Positions 8,658 through 16,828 of a DNA stretch of 64,000 nucleotides are shown one piece after another. Position 1 is the first letter of the stretch; each line of letters opens with the position of its first letter. This DNA comes from an uncultured Actinomyces sp. (GTDB lineage Bacteria > Actinomycetota > Actinomycetes > Actinomycetales > Actinomycetaceae). A program made the translations under genes and the position numbers. Under the pieces are notes generated by a model. That model worked only from the letters and a program-made list of their open reading frames with translations. It was not told where the DNA came from and made no database searches. The stretch lies in NCBI GenBank assembly GCA_938041695.1, contig CALISI010000017.1, forward strand, positions 1 through 64,000. The letters are read 5' to 3'.

Positions 8658-9917
8658 TCAGTGCTTCTTGGAGGCCTTGCGCGCGGGCGCGGTGGGGTCC
8701 TTCGTGGTGACGCCGTGGGTTTCGAGGGCGGCGACGACGAGCCCATCGGGACCGTGCTCGACGTGGGCAATGAGGACCTGGCCGTGCCTCAGACACGGGG
8801 CTTCGCCGCCGGCAACGGCACCGGGCGCGTAGGCGCGGATCTCCTCGATGACGGCCTCGCGCGCGGCACCCGCGATGGACAGGACCGTGGGGGACGCGTG
8901 CTCGCGCATGCGCTGCTCTGCGAAGGCGCGGACACGACCGAGGCGCGCCTCGTCGCCGATAGATGCGTCTGAGCCGGTGGCGGTCAGGTCGAGGGAGTCG
9001 ACGAGTGTCACCGATCCCCCACCCATCGACGCCCAGGGCGTGAGGCTCTGGCGCGCGCGGGCTGCAGGCGACGCGAAAGCGCGGGCGACGCCGAAGCTCG
9101 AGAGCAGGTCGATGAGATCGAAAGCCTGGCGCACGCCGAATCGGCTGAGCGCCGGGTCGACGGGTTCGCGCGCAGCCTCGGCCTTCTTCGCCGAGGCCTG
9201 CTCCATCTGGGCGGCCCTCCTGGCCGCGGCGGACGCGACCATCGCGGGGGTCGGCGCGGGGCGAGGCTTGGCGGGCGCCGCAGCCGCGGCGGGCAGCGCG
9301 GAGCCGCCGGACGAAGCGGAAGGCGACGCGGAAACGTGGGCGTCCCCGGCCTCGTCGAGGCGCGGCGTGACGCCCTGCCCGGGACGCAGGACGAGGAGCG
9401 TTGTCGTCACGAGGCGGCCTTCGCGGGCGCGGGCGACGATGTCGGCGAGGAGGCGGCGATCACCTCGGCGCGTGAGCATGTCGGCGGCGCGCTCGGGCGA
9501 GGTCCACGCGGTCTGGTCGATTTCGGTGCGCGGGGCGCGCGCGACGGGGGCGCGCAGGCGCTCGGAGGCGTGGCCGACGGGGACGGGCGTGCCCACCCAA
9601 TAGTGGACTTCCTTGGTCTGCCCGCCACCCAGGCGGTAGCGCTGGGTCGTCAAGGGCGCCCCGAGCGTCACGATCTGACCGGTCTCTTCCTCGACTTCGC
9701 GCACGGCGGCGGAGACGAGGGACTCACCGTTTTCGGTCTTTCCCTTAGGCCAGGACCAGTCGTGGTAGCGCGGCCGGTGGACCATGAGGACTTCGATGTC
9801 CGAGGGGTCGATCGGCTCGCCGGGAACGGCGACGCGCGCGGGGTCTGTGAAGCGCCAGACGAGTGCACCCGCAGAGCGAACGAGTCGCTGGGGGCGTGGG
9901 GCTGGCATCGGGCGCAT
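8658..9917 (-). CDS. NUDIX hydrolase fused to a degenerate histidine-phosphatase domain (MutT1-like)
   Basis: 419 residues. The N-terminal half has a NUDIX domain: a HRPRYHDWSWPKGK entry and the box GESLVSAAVREVEEETG. The layout matches mycobacterial MutT1, in which a NUDIX domain acting on oxidised or dinucleotide substrates precedes a histidine-phosphatase domain. Here the second domain begins LLVLRPGQG where the family has (L/V)RHG, so the catalytic histidine is proline. An Ala/Pro-rich insert of about 60 residues follows before DPALSRFGVRQAFDLIDLL and ASPAARARQSLTPWA. The phosphatase half is probably inactive. No clear ribosome site; ATG 9917 was chosen over 9908. The frame is open to 10016 but the extra residues look non-coding. 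Confidence 0.82.
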   Translation of the reverse strand: MRPMPAPRPQRLVRSAGALVWRFTDPARVAVPGEPIDPSDIEVLMVHRPRYHDWSWPKGKTENGESLVSAAVREVEEETGQIVTLGAPLTTQRYRLGGGQTKEVHYWVGTPVPVGHASERLRAPVARAPRTEIDQTAWTSPERAADMLTRRGDRRLLADIVARAREGRLVTTTLLVLRPGQGVTPRLDEAGDAHVSASPSASSGGSALPAAAAAPAKPRPAPTPAMVASAAARRAAQMEQASAKKAEAAREPVDPALSRFGVRQAFDLIDLLSSFGVARAFASPAARARQSLTPWASMGGGSVTLVDSLDLTATGSDASIGDEARLGRVRAFAEQRMREHASPTVLSIAGAAREAVIEEIRAYAPGAVAGGEAPCLRHGQVLIAHVEHGPDGLVVAALETHGVTTKDPTAPARKASKKH

Positions 9918-10020
9918 AGGGAATAGGGTAGTCGCCCGGGCGCGCCGATGCCCTGGTGGGCGCGCCACGTCGCCCCGGGTCACGCCCGGTCCGAGGCGCC
10001 CCGGCCTCGGCGGCAACGGG

Positions 10021-10650
10021 TTAGTCGAGGGTGCCGACGGCCGCCTCGCGCGCGGCGACGTCGAGCTCGTCGGCGGTGACCAGCAGCGCGGAGTGGCGCA
10101 TGGTGACGCGGTGGGCGAGCGGATCCGAGGGGTCCTCGATCCACAGGGCCCCTGCCTCGCCGGCGGCGAGCACGCGCATCGCCCGCGACGCCTGGGCCAG
10201 CACGTACTCGAGGTCGTCGTCGGTCCGGTCGCCGCGCAGCAGCGAGTCGATTTCCTCCATGATGAGGCTGAGGGGGCGCAGCTCGACGGGGGCCTCGAGG
10301 CCCTGGATGATGGGCGCGCGCGACCCGTCGGCGTAGCGCTCGGCTACCAGCAGCGGATCGCGGTGGTACCACTCGTGCAGCAGGTAGACGCGCCAGAGCG
10401 CCCCGGGGAGGGTGAACTCGGGGCTGCGCGACCACACATGCGCGATCGTGTCGACGCCGCGGGTGCGCACAGTCTCACGCAGACGAGCGACGTCCGCGTC
10501 GGTGAAGGTCTCGTCTCCCACGCCCATGAGGGCCCAGGCGGCGGTGTGCGCGACGGCGGCGGTGGCCGCGGGATCTTCGTCGCCAACGATGGCCTCAGCC
10601 CGGGCTGCGTCGAGCATGGCGGGGCGTCGCGGCATCTTCGATTGGGCCAT
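10021..10650 (-). CDS. Conserved hypothetical protein
   Basis: 209 residues; I do not recognise the family with confidence. It appears soluble and helical with an acidic N-terminus and no signal peptide or membrane segment. The best conserved-looking patch is SRSPEFTLPGALWRVYLLHEWYHRDP. ATG preceded by AGGAAGAAG. It lies upstream of the NUDIX gene on the same strand, with the tRNA-Lys divergent. Confidence 0.7.
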   Translation of the reverse strand: MAQSKMPRRPAMLDAARAEAIVGDEDPAATAAVAHTAAWALMGVGDETFTDADVARLRETVRTRGVDTIAHVWSRSPEFTLPGALWRVYLLHEWYHRDPLLVAERYADGSRAPIIQGLEAPVELRPLSLIMEEIDSLLRGDRTDDDLEYVLAQASRAMRVLAAGEAGALWIEDPSDPLAHRVTMRHSALLVTADELDVAAREAAVGTLD

Positions 10651-10681
10651 GGGGACTTCTTCCTCCTACAATGGGGCTGCT

Positions 10682-10753
10682 GGGCCTATAGCTCAATGGT
10701 AGAGCAGCGGACTTTTAATCCGTAGGTTGGGGGTTCGAGTCCCCCTGGGCCTA
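10682..10753 (+). tRNA. tRNA-Lys (anticodon TTT)
   Basis: Cloverleaf by eye: acceptor GGGCCTA / TGGGCCT (with two G-U pairs), D-stem GCTC/GAGC, anticodon loop CTTTTAA giving TTT, and T-arm GGGGG TTCGAGT CCCCC. CCA is not encoded. The GTTCGA motif is intact. Confidence 0.93.
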
Positions 10754-10758
10754 CTGGT

Positions 10759-10780
10759 CGCCCCGGAACGTTCCGGGGCG
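10759..10780 (+). terminator. Palindrome after tRNA-Lys
   Basis: Perfect 22-bp palindrome with arms CGCCCCGGAAC / GTTCCGGGGCG, 5 nt after the tRNA and before the fusion-gene operon. A short T-poor tail makes it a likely but not certain terminator. Confidence 0.5.
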
Positions 10781-10822
10781 TTCACGCTATCTGCGGGCGC
10801 GCGCCCGCGCTGGAGGTGCATC

Positions 10823-12916
10823 ATGGATCCTCGTTTTTCTCGCGCGTACGGCGCCCTGGCTGGCCTGGCGCTCGGCGACGCGTTGGGCATGCCGACGCAG
10901 GCGATGTCTCCTGAGCAGATCCACGCGGTGTACGGGCGCATCACGGGACTCGTCGACGGTGACGCCTCCCAGCCCTACGCGCCGGGGATGCCGGCGGGCT
11001 CGGTCACGGATGACACGGAGCAGGCGCTGCTGATTGCGTCCCTCCTGGTACGAGGCCGGGGCACCTCCTCGGGTCGTGTGGCCCTGGACGCGGGCGAGTT
11101 CGCCCACGCTCTGCTGGCCTGGGAGGATTCGATGATTCGGCGCGGCTCACTCGACCTGCTGGGCCCCTCCACGAAGGCCGCGCTCGAGCGCGTGCGCGCG
11201 GGCGAGGACCCGCTGAGCGTGGGCGGGGCGGGGACCACAAACGGCGCGGCGATGCGCGTCACCCCGATCGGCATCGCCATTCCGACGGCCGATCCCGAGG
11301 CCTTTGCGGATGCCGTCTGGTCATCCTGCCAGGTCACGCACGCGACGCGACAGGGCTTCCAGTCGGCTGCCCTCGTGGCGGCCGCCGTGTCCATGGGGAT
11401 CGACGCGGCGCGCTCAACGACCCCGAATCTGAGGGGCCTGCTGTGGAAGGCCATCACCTACGTCGATTCGCTGCCCGAGCGCGGCGCGTGGACCCCCGAC
11501 CCGGACGTCGTGGCGGCGACGCGCAGGGCCATGCAGCTGGTCGCTAACCCCGCCTCCTCGTCCCTAGAATGCCTCGTCGAGCAGGTGGGCACGTCCGTGG
11601 CTTCGGCGCAGGCGATCCCCATGGCCTTCGCGCTGCTTGCTCGTGATCCCTCCCCGCAGGCTCTGCTGGACGCCGCCAACCTGGGCGGCGACACCGACAC
11701 GATCGGCGCGATCGCGGGCGCGATCCTGGGCGCCGCCCTCGGCTTTGAGGTCTTTGTCGGCCACGGCCTCGCCCAGGTTGAAAGCGTATCCGGGCTCCAC
11801 CTGACCGAGGCCGCCACAGCTCTGCTCTCGCTGCGTGGACCCATCGACACTGGCGAGGACACGCAGGAATTCTCCAAGCCCACCACGTCGAACACCCCTG
11901 AAGCGCCGACCGGCACGCGCCCCGTGGACACAGCCACGGCCTCGTCCCCCGATCCCGGGGTGGGCCGAGTCGTCCTCATGGGGCAGATCCTCGTGGACCG
12001 TGTCCTTCAGGGGGCGTGTCCGATTCACGGCGGCGGCTCCGAATGGGCGCGTGACGGGGGCACGCACGTGGGTGGTGGCTTCAACGCGCTCGTGGCGGCG
12101 CGCCGGATGGGAGCCGAGGCCATCTCCCTCAGCCCGATTGGCACCGGACCCCACGCGTCGATGATCGAGGCCGCCCTCGCTCGCGAAGGAATCGTCGATG
12201 CCGGACCACGCGTGGACGGCGTGGACAACGGATTCTGCGTCGCCATGATTGGTCACGACGCCGAACGCACCTTCATCTCGACGAAGGGCGCTGAGACGAT
12301 GACGCCCGAGACTGCGTGGGCGGACTTCGTGCGCACGATGAACCCGGGCGACGTGCTGTACATCGACGGATACCTCATGGACCACCCGGCGAACAGGGAG
12401 GCCGCGGAGACTGCGTTACGCGTCTTGCCCGAGGGTGTGCGCGTGCTCCTGGACGTCTCTCCCGTCATCGGGATCCCGGAGAGCTTGCCCACGCACCATG
12501 CGATCATCTCGATGAACAGCGTCGAGGCGAGGGCAATCGCCAAGCAGTCGCGACTTGACGGCTATCTGCCTTTTGACTCTCTCAGTTGCCGCCTCGCGCA
12601 GACACTGGGGCGCGACATGTTGATTCGCCTCGGAGCATCCGGCGCTTGTTTTGCTCGCTCTGCCAGCCCCGATAGCGAAACATCAGCCGCGCACATCCCG
12701 ACCCCGACCATCGACGCCGTCGATACGAATGGGGCCGGCGACGCCCACACCGGCGTCCTGGCGGCATCACTTGCCCTTGGTATCCCACTTGAGCGAGGCC
12801 TTGTCCTCGCCAACTGTGCGGGTTCCCTGGCCTCGACCGTGCCCGGTCCGGCCTCGTGCCCGACGCGCGAGGACATCGAGGCCGCGGCGGACGCGCTGAG
12901 CGAGTCGGGAAACTGA
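10823..12916 (+). CDS. ADP-ribosylglycohydrolase / PfkB kinase fusion, copy 1 (motifs intact)
   Basis: 697 residues; ATG preceded by GGAGG. Residues 1-335 form an ADP-ribosylglycohydrolase (DraG/ARH fold) with all metal-ligand motifs: GLALGDALGMPTQ, SVTDDTEQ near residue 58, NGAAMR, and GGDTDTIGAIAGAILG near residue 290. A Pro/Thr-rich linker leads to a PfkB/ribokinase domain from about residue 375, with GGGFNALVAARRMGAEAISLSPIG and the catalytic anion-hole motif DTNGAGDAHTG near residue 638. The fusion suggests release of an ADP-ribose-linked sugar or nucleoside followed by phosphorylation (inference). First of four tandem paralogues and the only one that looks enzymatically competent. The next gene starts 1 nt after its stop. 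Confidence 0.9.
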   Translation: MDPRFSRAYGALAGLALGDALGMPTQAMSPEQIHAVYGRITGLVDGDASQPYAPGMPAGSVTDDTEQALLIASLLVRGRGTSSGRVALDAGEFAHALLAWEDSMIRRGSLDLLGPSTKAALERVRAGEDPLSVGGAGTTNGAAMRVTPIGIAIPTADPEAFADAVWSSCQVTHATRQGFQSAALVAAAVSMGIDAARSTTPNLRGLLWKAITYVDSLPERGAWTPDPDVVAATRRAMQLVANPASSSLECLVEQVGTSVASAQAIPMAFALLARDPSPQALLDAANLGGDTDTIGAIAGAILGAALGFEVFVGHGLAQVESVSGLHLTEAATALLSLRGPIDTGEDTQEFSKPTTSNTPEAPTGTRPVDTATASSPDPGVGRVVLMGQILVDRVLQGACPIHGGGSEWARDGGTHVGGGFNALVAARRMGAEAISLSPIGTGPHASMIEAALAREGIVDAGPRVDGVDNGFCVAMIGHDAERTFISTKGAETMTPETAWADFVRTMNPGDVLYIDGYLMDHPANREAAETALRVLPEGVRVLLDVSPVIGIPESLPTHHAIISMNSVEARAIAKQSRLDGYLPFDSLSCRLAQTLGRDMLIRLGASGACFARSASPDSETSAAHIPTPTIDAVDTNGAGDAHTGVLAASLALGIPLERGLVLANCAGSLASTVPGPASCPTREDIEAAADALSESGN

Positions 12917-12917
12917 C

Positions 12918-14867
12918 ATGGATCCACGCTTTGATCGTGCCCACGGGGCGATGGTCGGCCTTTTCTACGGTCAGGCACTTGAGGTGGACGCGACGGTCGA
13001 TAAGGGCAGTCAGTCGGTGCCCCTCAGCGAGAGCATTCTCTCTCTGATGGCGGCCACCGAGTCCACGAAGCAGCCGACGTTCCCCTGCTTCACGACACCC
13101 GTTGATCGCTTGTATGGCCTGATGCTCGGAGCCGTCCAGCTCGGCATCGCCACCTCGATAAGCAATCCCCAAGCCTTCGCAGACGCCGTGTGGGACAACA
13201 GCCAGAAACGGGAGCCCACGCGCCAGGACTTCCAGGCGACGGCGCTGGTTGCCGCCGCAGTGTCGATCAGCCTAGACAGTCCGAACTTCCGCGTGGAGGA
13301 CGCTCTCGTGCGAGCCGTCGACATCGTGTCGTCGATGGAGGCTCACGGCGAGTGGAGTCCTGAGCCTGACGTCGTGGCCGCGACGCGCAGGGCGTTGAAC
13401 ATCGCAAGCGACGTCAACGACTACATCGGCTTCTCTCTCGAGCGGCTCAGCAACCAGATCGGGTTCGGAAGTTCTCCCGCCCAGATCGTGCCGACTGCTT
13501 TTGCTCTGTCCGCACGCTACCAGGATCGCCGTCTCCTAGCCTCTCCCCTGCGTCTCGGCGCCCAGGCGCACACGATCCTGTCCATCGTCGGCGCGCTGGT
13601 CGGAGCGGTTCGAGGCGCGAGCTTCCTACGCTCCTACGGGTTGTCCCGGGTTGAGGACGCGTGCCCGCTGAACCTGGCGGATCGCGCACACAATCTGCTC
13701 GCCACACGCGCGCCTTACCCCCGCGACACTCTCGCCCCGGGCGCATCCGCGCCGCCGGTCGCCCCCTCAGCCCCAGCCTCGTTCGAGGACAGCTCATCGA
13801 GCCTGCACACGCGTCAACGCTACTTTGAGCCTGCCACCCCGCCCACTCCGCTCGGCGCACGCCGAGGCAGACCTCAGACCGGGCGCGTGCTTGTTCTCGG
13901 CGAGCTGCTCCACGACCAGGCCATGCACTCCAAGACGTACCCGAGTTTCGGCGAGCACGTGTGGGCCGAAGAACTGGGCCAGTCCACGGGCGGCATGTTC
14001 CGCGCACTGGTCGCGGCGCGACGCATGGGAGCCGAGGTCGTCTCGCTCTGCCCGATCGGAGAAGGGCCCAATGCCGAGGCCATTTCGCAGGCCTTAGCTC
14101 GCGAGGGCATCATCGATGCCGGTCCCCGATTCTCGGGGGCTGACAACGGCTACCGACTGATCTTTACCGGCGACAACGGCTGGCGGCTGACCGTTTCGAC
14201 GAAGAGCCCACTACCCCAAGATGCTGCACGGGTGTGGGCGGAAGCCATCCAATCGATGGGCCCCTCCGATGTCCTGTGCATCGACGGCGCACTGCTCGCC
14301 CAACAGCCGATGACGCGGGCCCTGCGCAAGGCTGTGACAGGCCTGCCCGATCACGCTCGCGTCGTATTCGACGCATCCTCTCACAAGGGCTTCCTCGAGA
14401 ACCTTCCCCTCGACAATGTCATCGTGTCACTGCGCGCCTCCCAACGGCCCGGCTTGAGCGGCTTTTTCCGGCATTTCAACGACGACTATCCTCCGTTCCC
14501 CTTCTACGAGGAAAACGACGAGCCCCGGGATCAGGCAGCGGCCCTCGCCATGCTGACGATGCGCTATGTCGTGCTGCGCGCAGACGATGGCCAGGTGTAC
14601 TACGCCCGCCCCACCCACGACGAAGCCCGTTTCATCCGTCCTCGCGTCGTTCAATCCCCGGCACCCCCGCTCGCCAAGAACCAGAACCTGGAAACCTCGA
14701 GCATTCATTCCGCAACGTTGGCGGCCTGCCTCGCGCTCGGTATACCGGTCAAGCGGGGCATCCTGCTGGCGAATTGCGCGGCCGCACTCACCACGCCAAC
14801 TTCGCTGCCCACCCGCGATTCGCTCGAGGCTGCGGCCGACAAGCTTGCGGCCCGCAATCAGGCCTGA
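12918..14867 (+). CDS. ADP-ribosylglycohydrolase / PfkB fusion paralogue, copy 2 (pseudoenzyme)
   Basis: 649 residues, starting 1 nt after copy 1 (TGACATG). Alignable throughout by MDPRFDRAHGAMVGL, NPQAFADAVWDN, RQDFQATALVAAAVSI, EPDVVAATRRALNIA and RRMGAEVVSLCPIGEGPNAE. The ADP-ribosylhydrolase metal motifs are gone: no TDDTE (region shortened and replaced by SVPLSESILSL), and GGDTDT is replaced by RLGAQAHT. The kinase GAGD motif is replaced by LETSSIHSATL. The reading frame is clean, so the protein is probably made but catalytically dead in both halves. It may serve as a partner or regulator of copy 1 (inference). Confidence 0.85.
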   Translation: MDPRFDRAHGAMVGLFYGQALEVDATVDKGSQSVPLSESILSLMAATESTKQPTFPCFTTPVDRLYGLMLGAVQLGIATSISNPQAFADAVWDNSQKREPTRQDFQATALVAAAVSISLDSPNFRVEDALVRAVDIVSSMEAHGEWSPEPDVVAATRRALNIASDVNDYIGFSLERLSNQIGFGSSPAQIVPTAFALSARYQDRRLLASPLRLGAQAHTILSIVGALVGAVRGASFLRSYGLSRVEDACPLNLADRAHNLLATRAPYPRDTLAPGASAPPVAPSAPASFEDSSSSLHTRQRYFEPATPPTPLGARRGRPQTGRVLVLGELLHDQAMHSKTYPSFGEHVWAEELGQSTGGMFRALVAARRMGAEVVSLCPIGEGPNAEAISQALAREGIIDAGPRFSGADNGYRLIFTGDNGWRLTVSTKSPLPQDAARVWAEAIQSMGPSDVLCIDGALLAQQPMTRALRKAVTGLPDHARVVFDASSHKGFLENLPLDNVIVSLRASQRPGLSGFFRHFNDDYPPFPFYEENDEPRDQAAALAMLTMRYVVLRADDGQVYYARPTHDEARFIRPRVVQSPAPPLAKNQNLETSSIHSATLAACLALGIPVKRGILLANCAAALTTPTSLPTRDSLEAAADKLAARNQA

Positions 14868-14882
14868 CAAGGAGACACGAGA

Positions 14883-16817
14883 ATGGATCCACGACTCCCC
14901 CGCGCAATCGCGGCAATGGCAGCCCTCGTCCGCGCGGATATGGCCAACCCTGTTAACCCGGAAGCGCCGACGAAAACGGTATCGGAGGCGACGAGGCAGG
15001 CCATGGCCGTTGCCACGCAGCTGACGCGAGGCCCGGGTGGTGCCCACGCTATTCGTTCCGGCGAGTGGCAAGCGCCCGCCGCGAGCGCGCTTGATCGTCT
15101 CTTGTGCGCGGTACCCATCGGTATTGCGATGTCGACACTTGACCCCGAGGCCCTCGCAGACACCGTGTGGGCGGCGTGCGGATGCACGACTCGGAACGAA
15201 TTTCAGGCGGCTGCGCTTCTCGCGACGGCGGTGTCCTTGTCCATCGAATCTCGCGACATTCACCTCGTTGAGGCTGTCCAGATCGTCTCCGATATGACAC
15301 CGCGCGGTGAGCCAGAGGACGGCCCCGATGTCCTGACGGCGACGCGGCTAGCGTTGAACTTCCAGGCCAACTCCGTGCGGGTCGACAGTTACATACCCAT
15401 CAACCCGTTGACTCACAAACTCTCCGGCTATACCCCGTCGTCTCTCCTCATCCCATTGGCCTTCCTCGTCCCCGGTGATCGCTACGGTTCACTATCCACC
15501 ACCAAGTTGGGAGAGTTGTGCGGGGAGCCGAGGCTGCTGCGCATCAGTTCGGAGCTTCTGTTCAATTTCTCTCCACCCGGTCGTTACTTCTCTTACCGCT
15601 CGATGGAATGGGTGGAGCGGTACGCTCAACTCGATCTGCTCGGGGTCACCGGGCAGCTGCTTGAGCTGCGTCCTCCCGCCCCCGAGAGCTGGCTACGGCG
15701 AGCCGTCGGACACTCGGCTTCAGATTCTTCGAACGGCGGCTGGTCTTCCTTCGAAGCCCCCGGGTCGACCATTCTCACTCGAGCTGCACCCTTCGAGCCG
15801 GAGAGCAGGCCGACACCGCTCGGCCCAGCCAGGGGCGATTCGCCCGCGGGTCGCGTCGTCTTCATGAACGAGCTAACGCTCAGGTACGACCGACAGTCCG
15901 CGGACGAACCTCTGCCCAGCGGGGACGAGTGGGCTACCCGTGAGGGCGTCCAGATTGACATTTGTTTGACGGCCATGCGAGCCGCCCGAGCCATGGGCGT
16001 CGAGGTCGTGAGCCTCAGCCCGATCGGTGAGGGGCCGCGCGCATCGATCATCGCCGAGGCACTGGCTCGGGAGGGGATCATCGACGCGGGTCCGCGTGTG
16101 AGGGGGCGCGATAACGGATACGAGTCGAACGTTATCGGAGACTTCCACCGCTCGAAGCTCTCATTCATCGAGAATGTTCCCAAGCATGCATGGGACGAGG
16201 CGATCCGCGCGCTGGGACCCTCCGACGTCCTGTTCGTCGACGGCGCAGTGAGGCGTTCTCGGGAGGTTCTCTCCGCTGCCGAGAACGCACTCGTTCACCT
16301 GCCGGAGCACGTGCGAGTCGTCCTGGACTCGTCGAGGCGTGAGGCCGGGCCTGCACGTCTTCCCAAAGACAACGTAATCATGGTGCTGCATCAGCGGGGA
16401 GTGCAGGGCCTGTGCGCGCCTATCGTGCACGATCGTTCGGCTTTTGATGCCAGCCAGGACCCGGAGCGCGCCGCCGGTTTCGTCGAAGACATGTTCGGCC
16501 GCTACACACTGATCGACACAGAGACAGACGAGTCCTACCTCGCGCGCCCACTGCGCGCCAAGACCTCAGAAGTTTCGTACGTCACCCGGTTCCCAGCGCC
16601 GACCGTCGAACCGACGGATCGATTGGGGTCCCAGCACGCACGCTACGGCGTGTTGGCGGCCACCCTCGCGCAGGGGCAAACCCTCGAGCGGTGCATCCTT
16701 CTGGCGAATTGCGCGGGTGCCCTGGCCTCGACCATGCCCGGTCCGGCCTCGTGCCCGACGCGCGAGGAGATCGAGGCCGCAGCAGACGCACTCGCCGCAG
16801 ACACGGCTGCAGAATAG
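14883..16817 (+). CDS. ADP-ribosylglycohydrolase / PfkB fusion paralogue, copy 3 (pseudoenzyme)
   Basis: 644 residues; ATG with AAGGAGA 9 nt upstream. It keeps the family landmarks LDPEALADTVWAACG, RNEFQAAALLATAVSL and RAMGVEVVSLSPIGEGPRAS, and the C-terminal PGPASCPTREEIEAAADAL. The N-terminal hydrolase half is the most eroded of the four: TDDTE is replaced by TKTVSEATR and no GGDTDT equivalent is visible. The kinase catalytic loop reads DRLGSQHARYG instead of DTNGAGDAHTG. Open frame without stops. The last roughly 70 nt of aligned coding sequence are almost identical to copy 1 at DNA level. Confidence 0.85.
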   Translation: MDPRLPRAIAAMAALVRADMANPVNPEAPTKTVSEATRQAMAVATQLTRGPGGAHAIRSGEWQAPAASALDRLLCAVPIGIAMSTLDPEALADTVWAACGCTTRNEFQAAALLATAVSLSIESRDIHLVEAVQIVSDMTPRGEPEDGPDVLTATRLALNFQANSVRVDSYIPINPLTHKLSGYTPSSLLIPLAFLVPGDRYGSLSTTKLGELCGEPRLLRISSELLFNFSPPGRYFSYRSMEWVERYAQLDLLGVTGQLLELRPPAPESWLRRAVGHSASDSSNGGWSSFEAPGSTILTRAAPFEPESRPTPLGPARGDSPAGRVVFMNELTLRYDRQSADEPLPSGDEWATREGVQIDICLTAMRAARAMGVEVVSLSPIGEGPRASIIAEALAREGIIDAGPRVRGRDNGYESNVIGDFHRSKLSFIENVPKHAWDEAIRALGPSDVLFVDGAVRRSREVLSAAENALVHLPEHVRVVLDSSRREAGPARLPKDNVIMVLHQRGVQGLCAPIVHDRSAFDASQDPERAAGFVEDMFGRYTLIDTETDESYLARPLRAKTSEVSYVTRFPAPTVEPTDRLGSQHARYGVLAATLAQGQTLERCILLANCAGALASTMPGPASCPTREEIEAAADALAADTAAE

Positions 16818-16828
16818 GAGAAAGCGAC

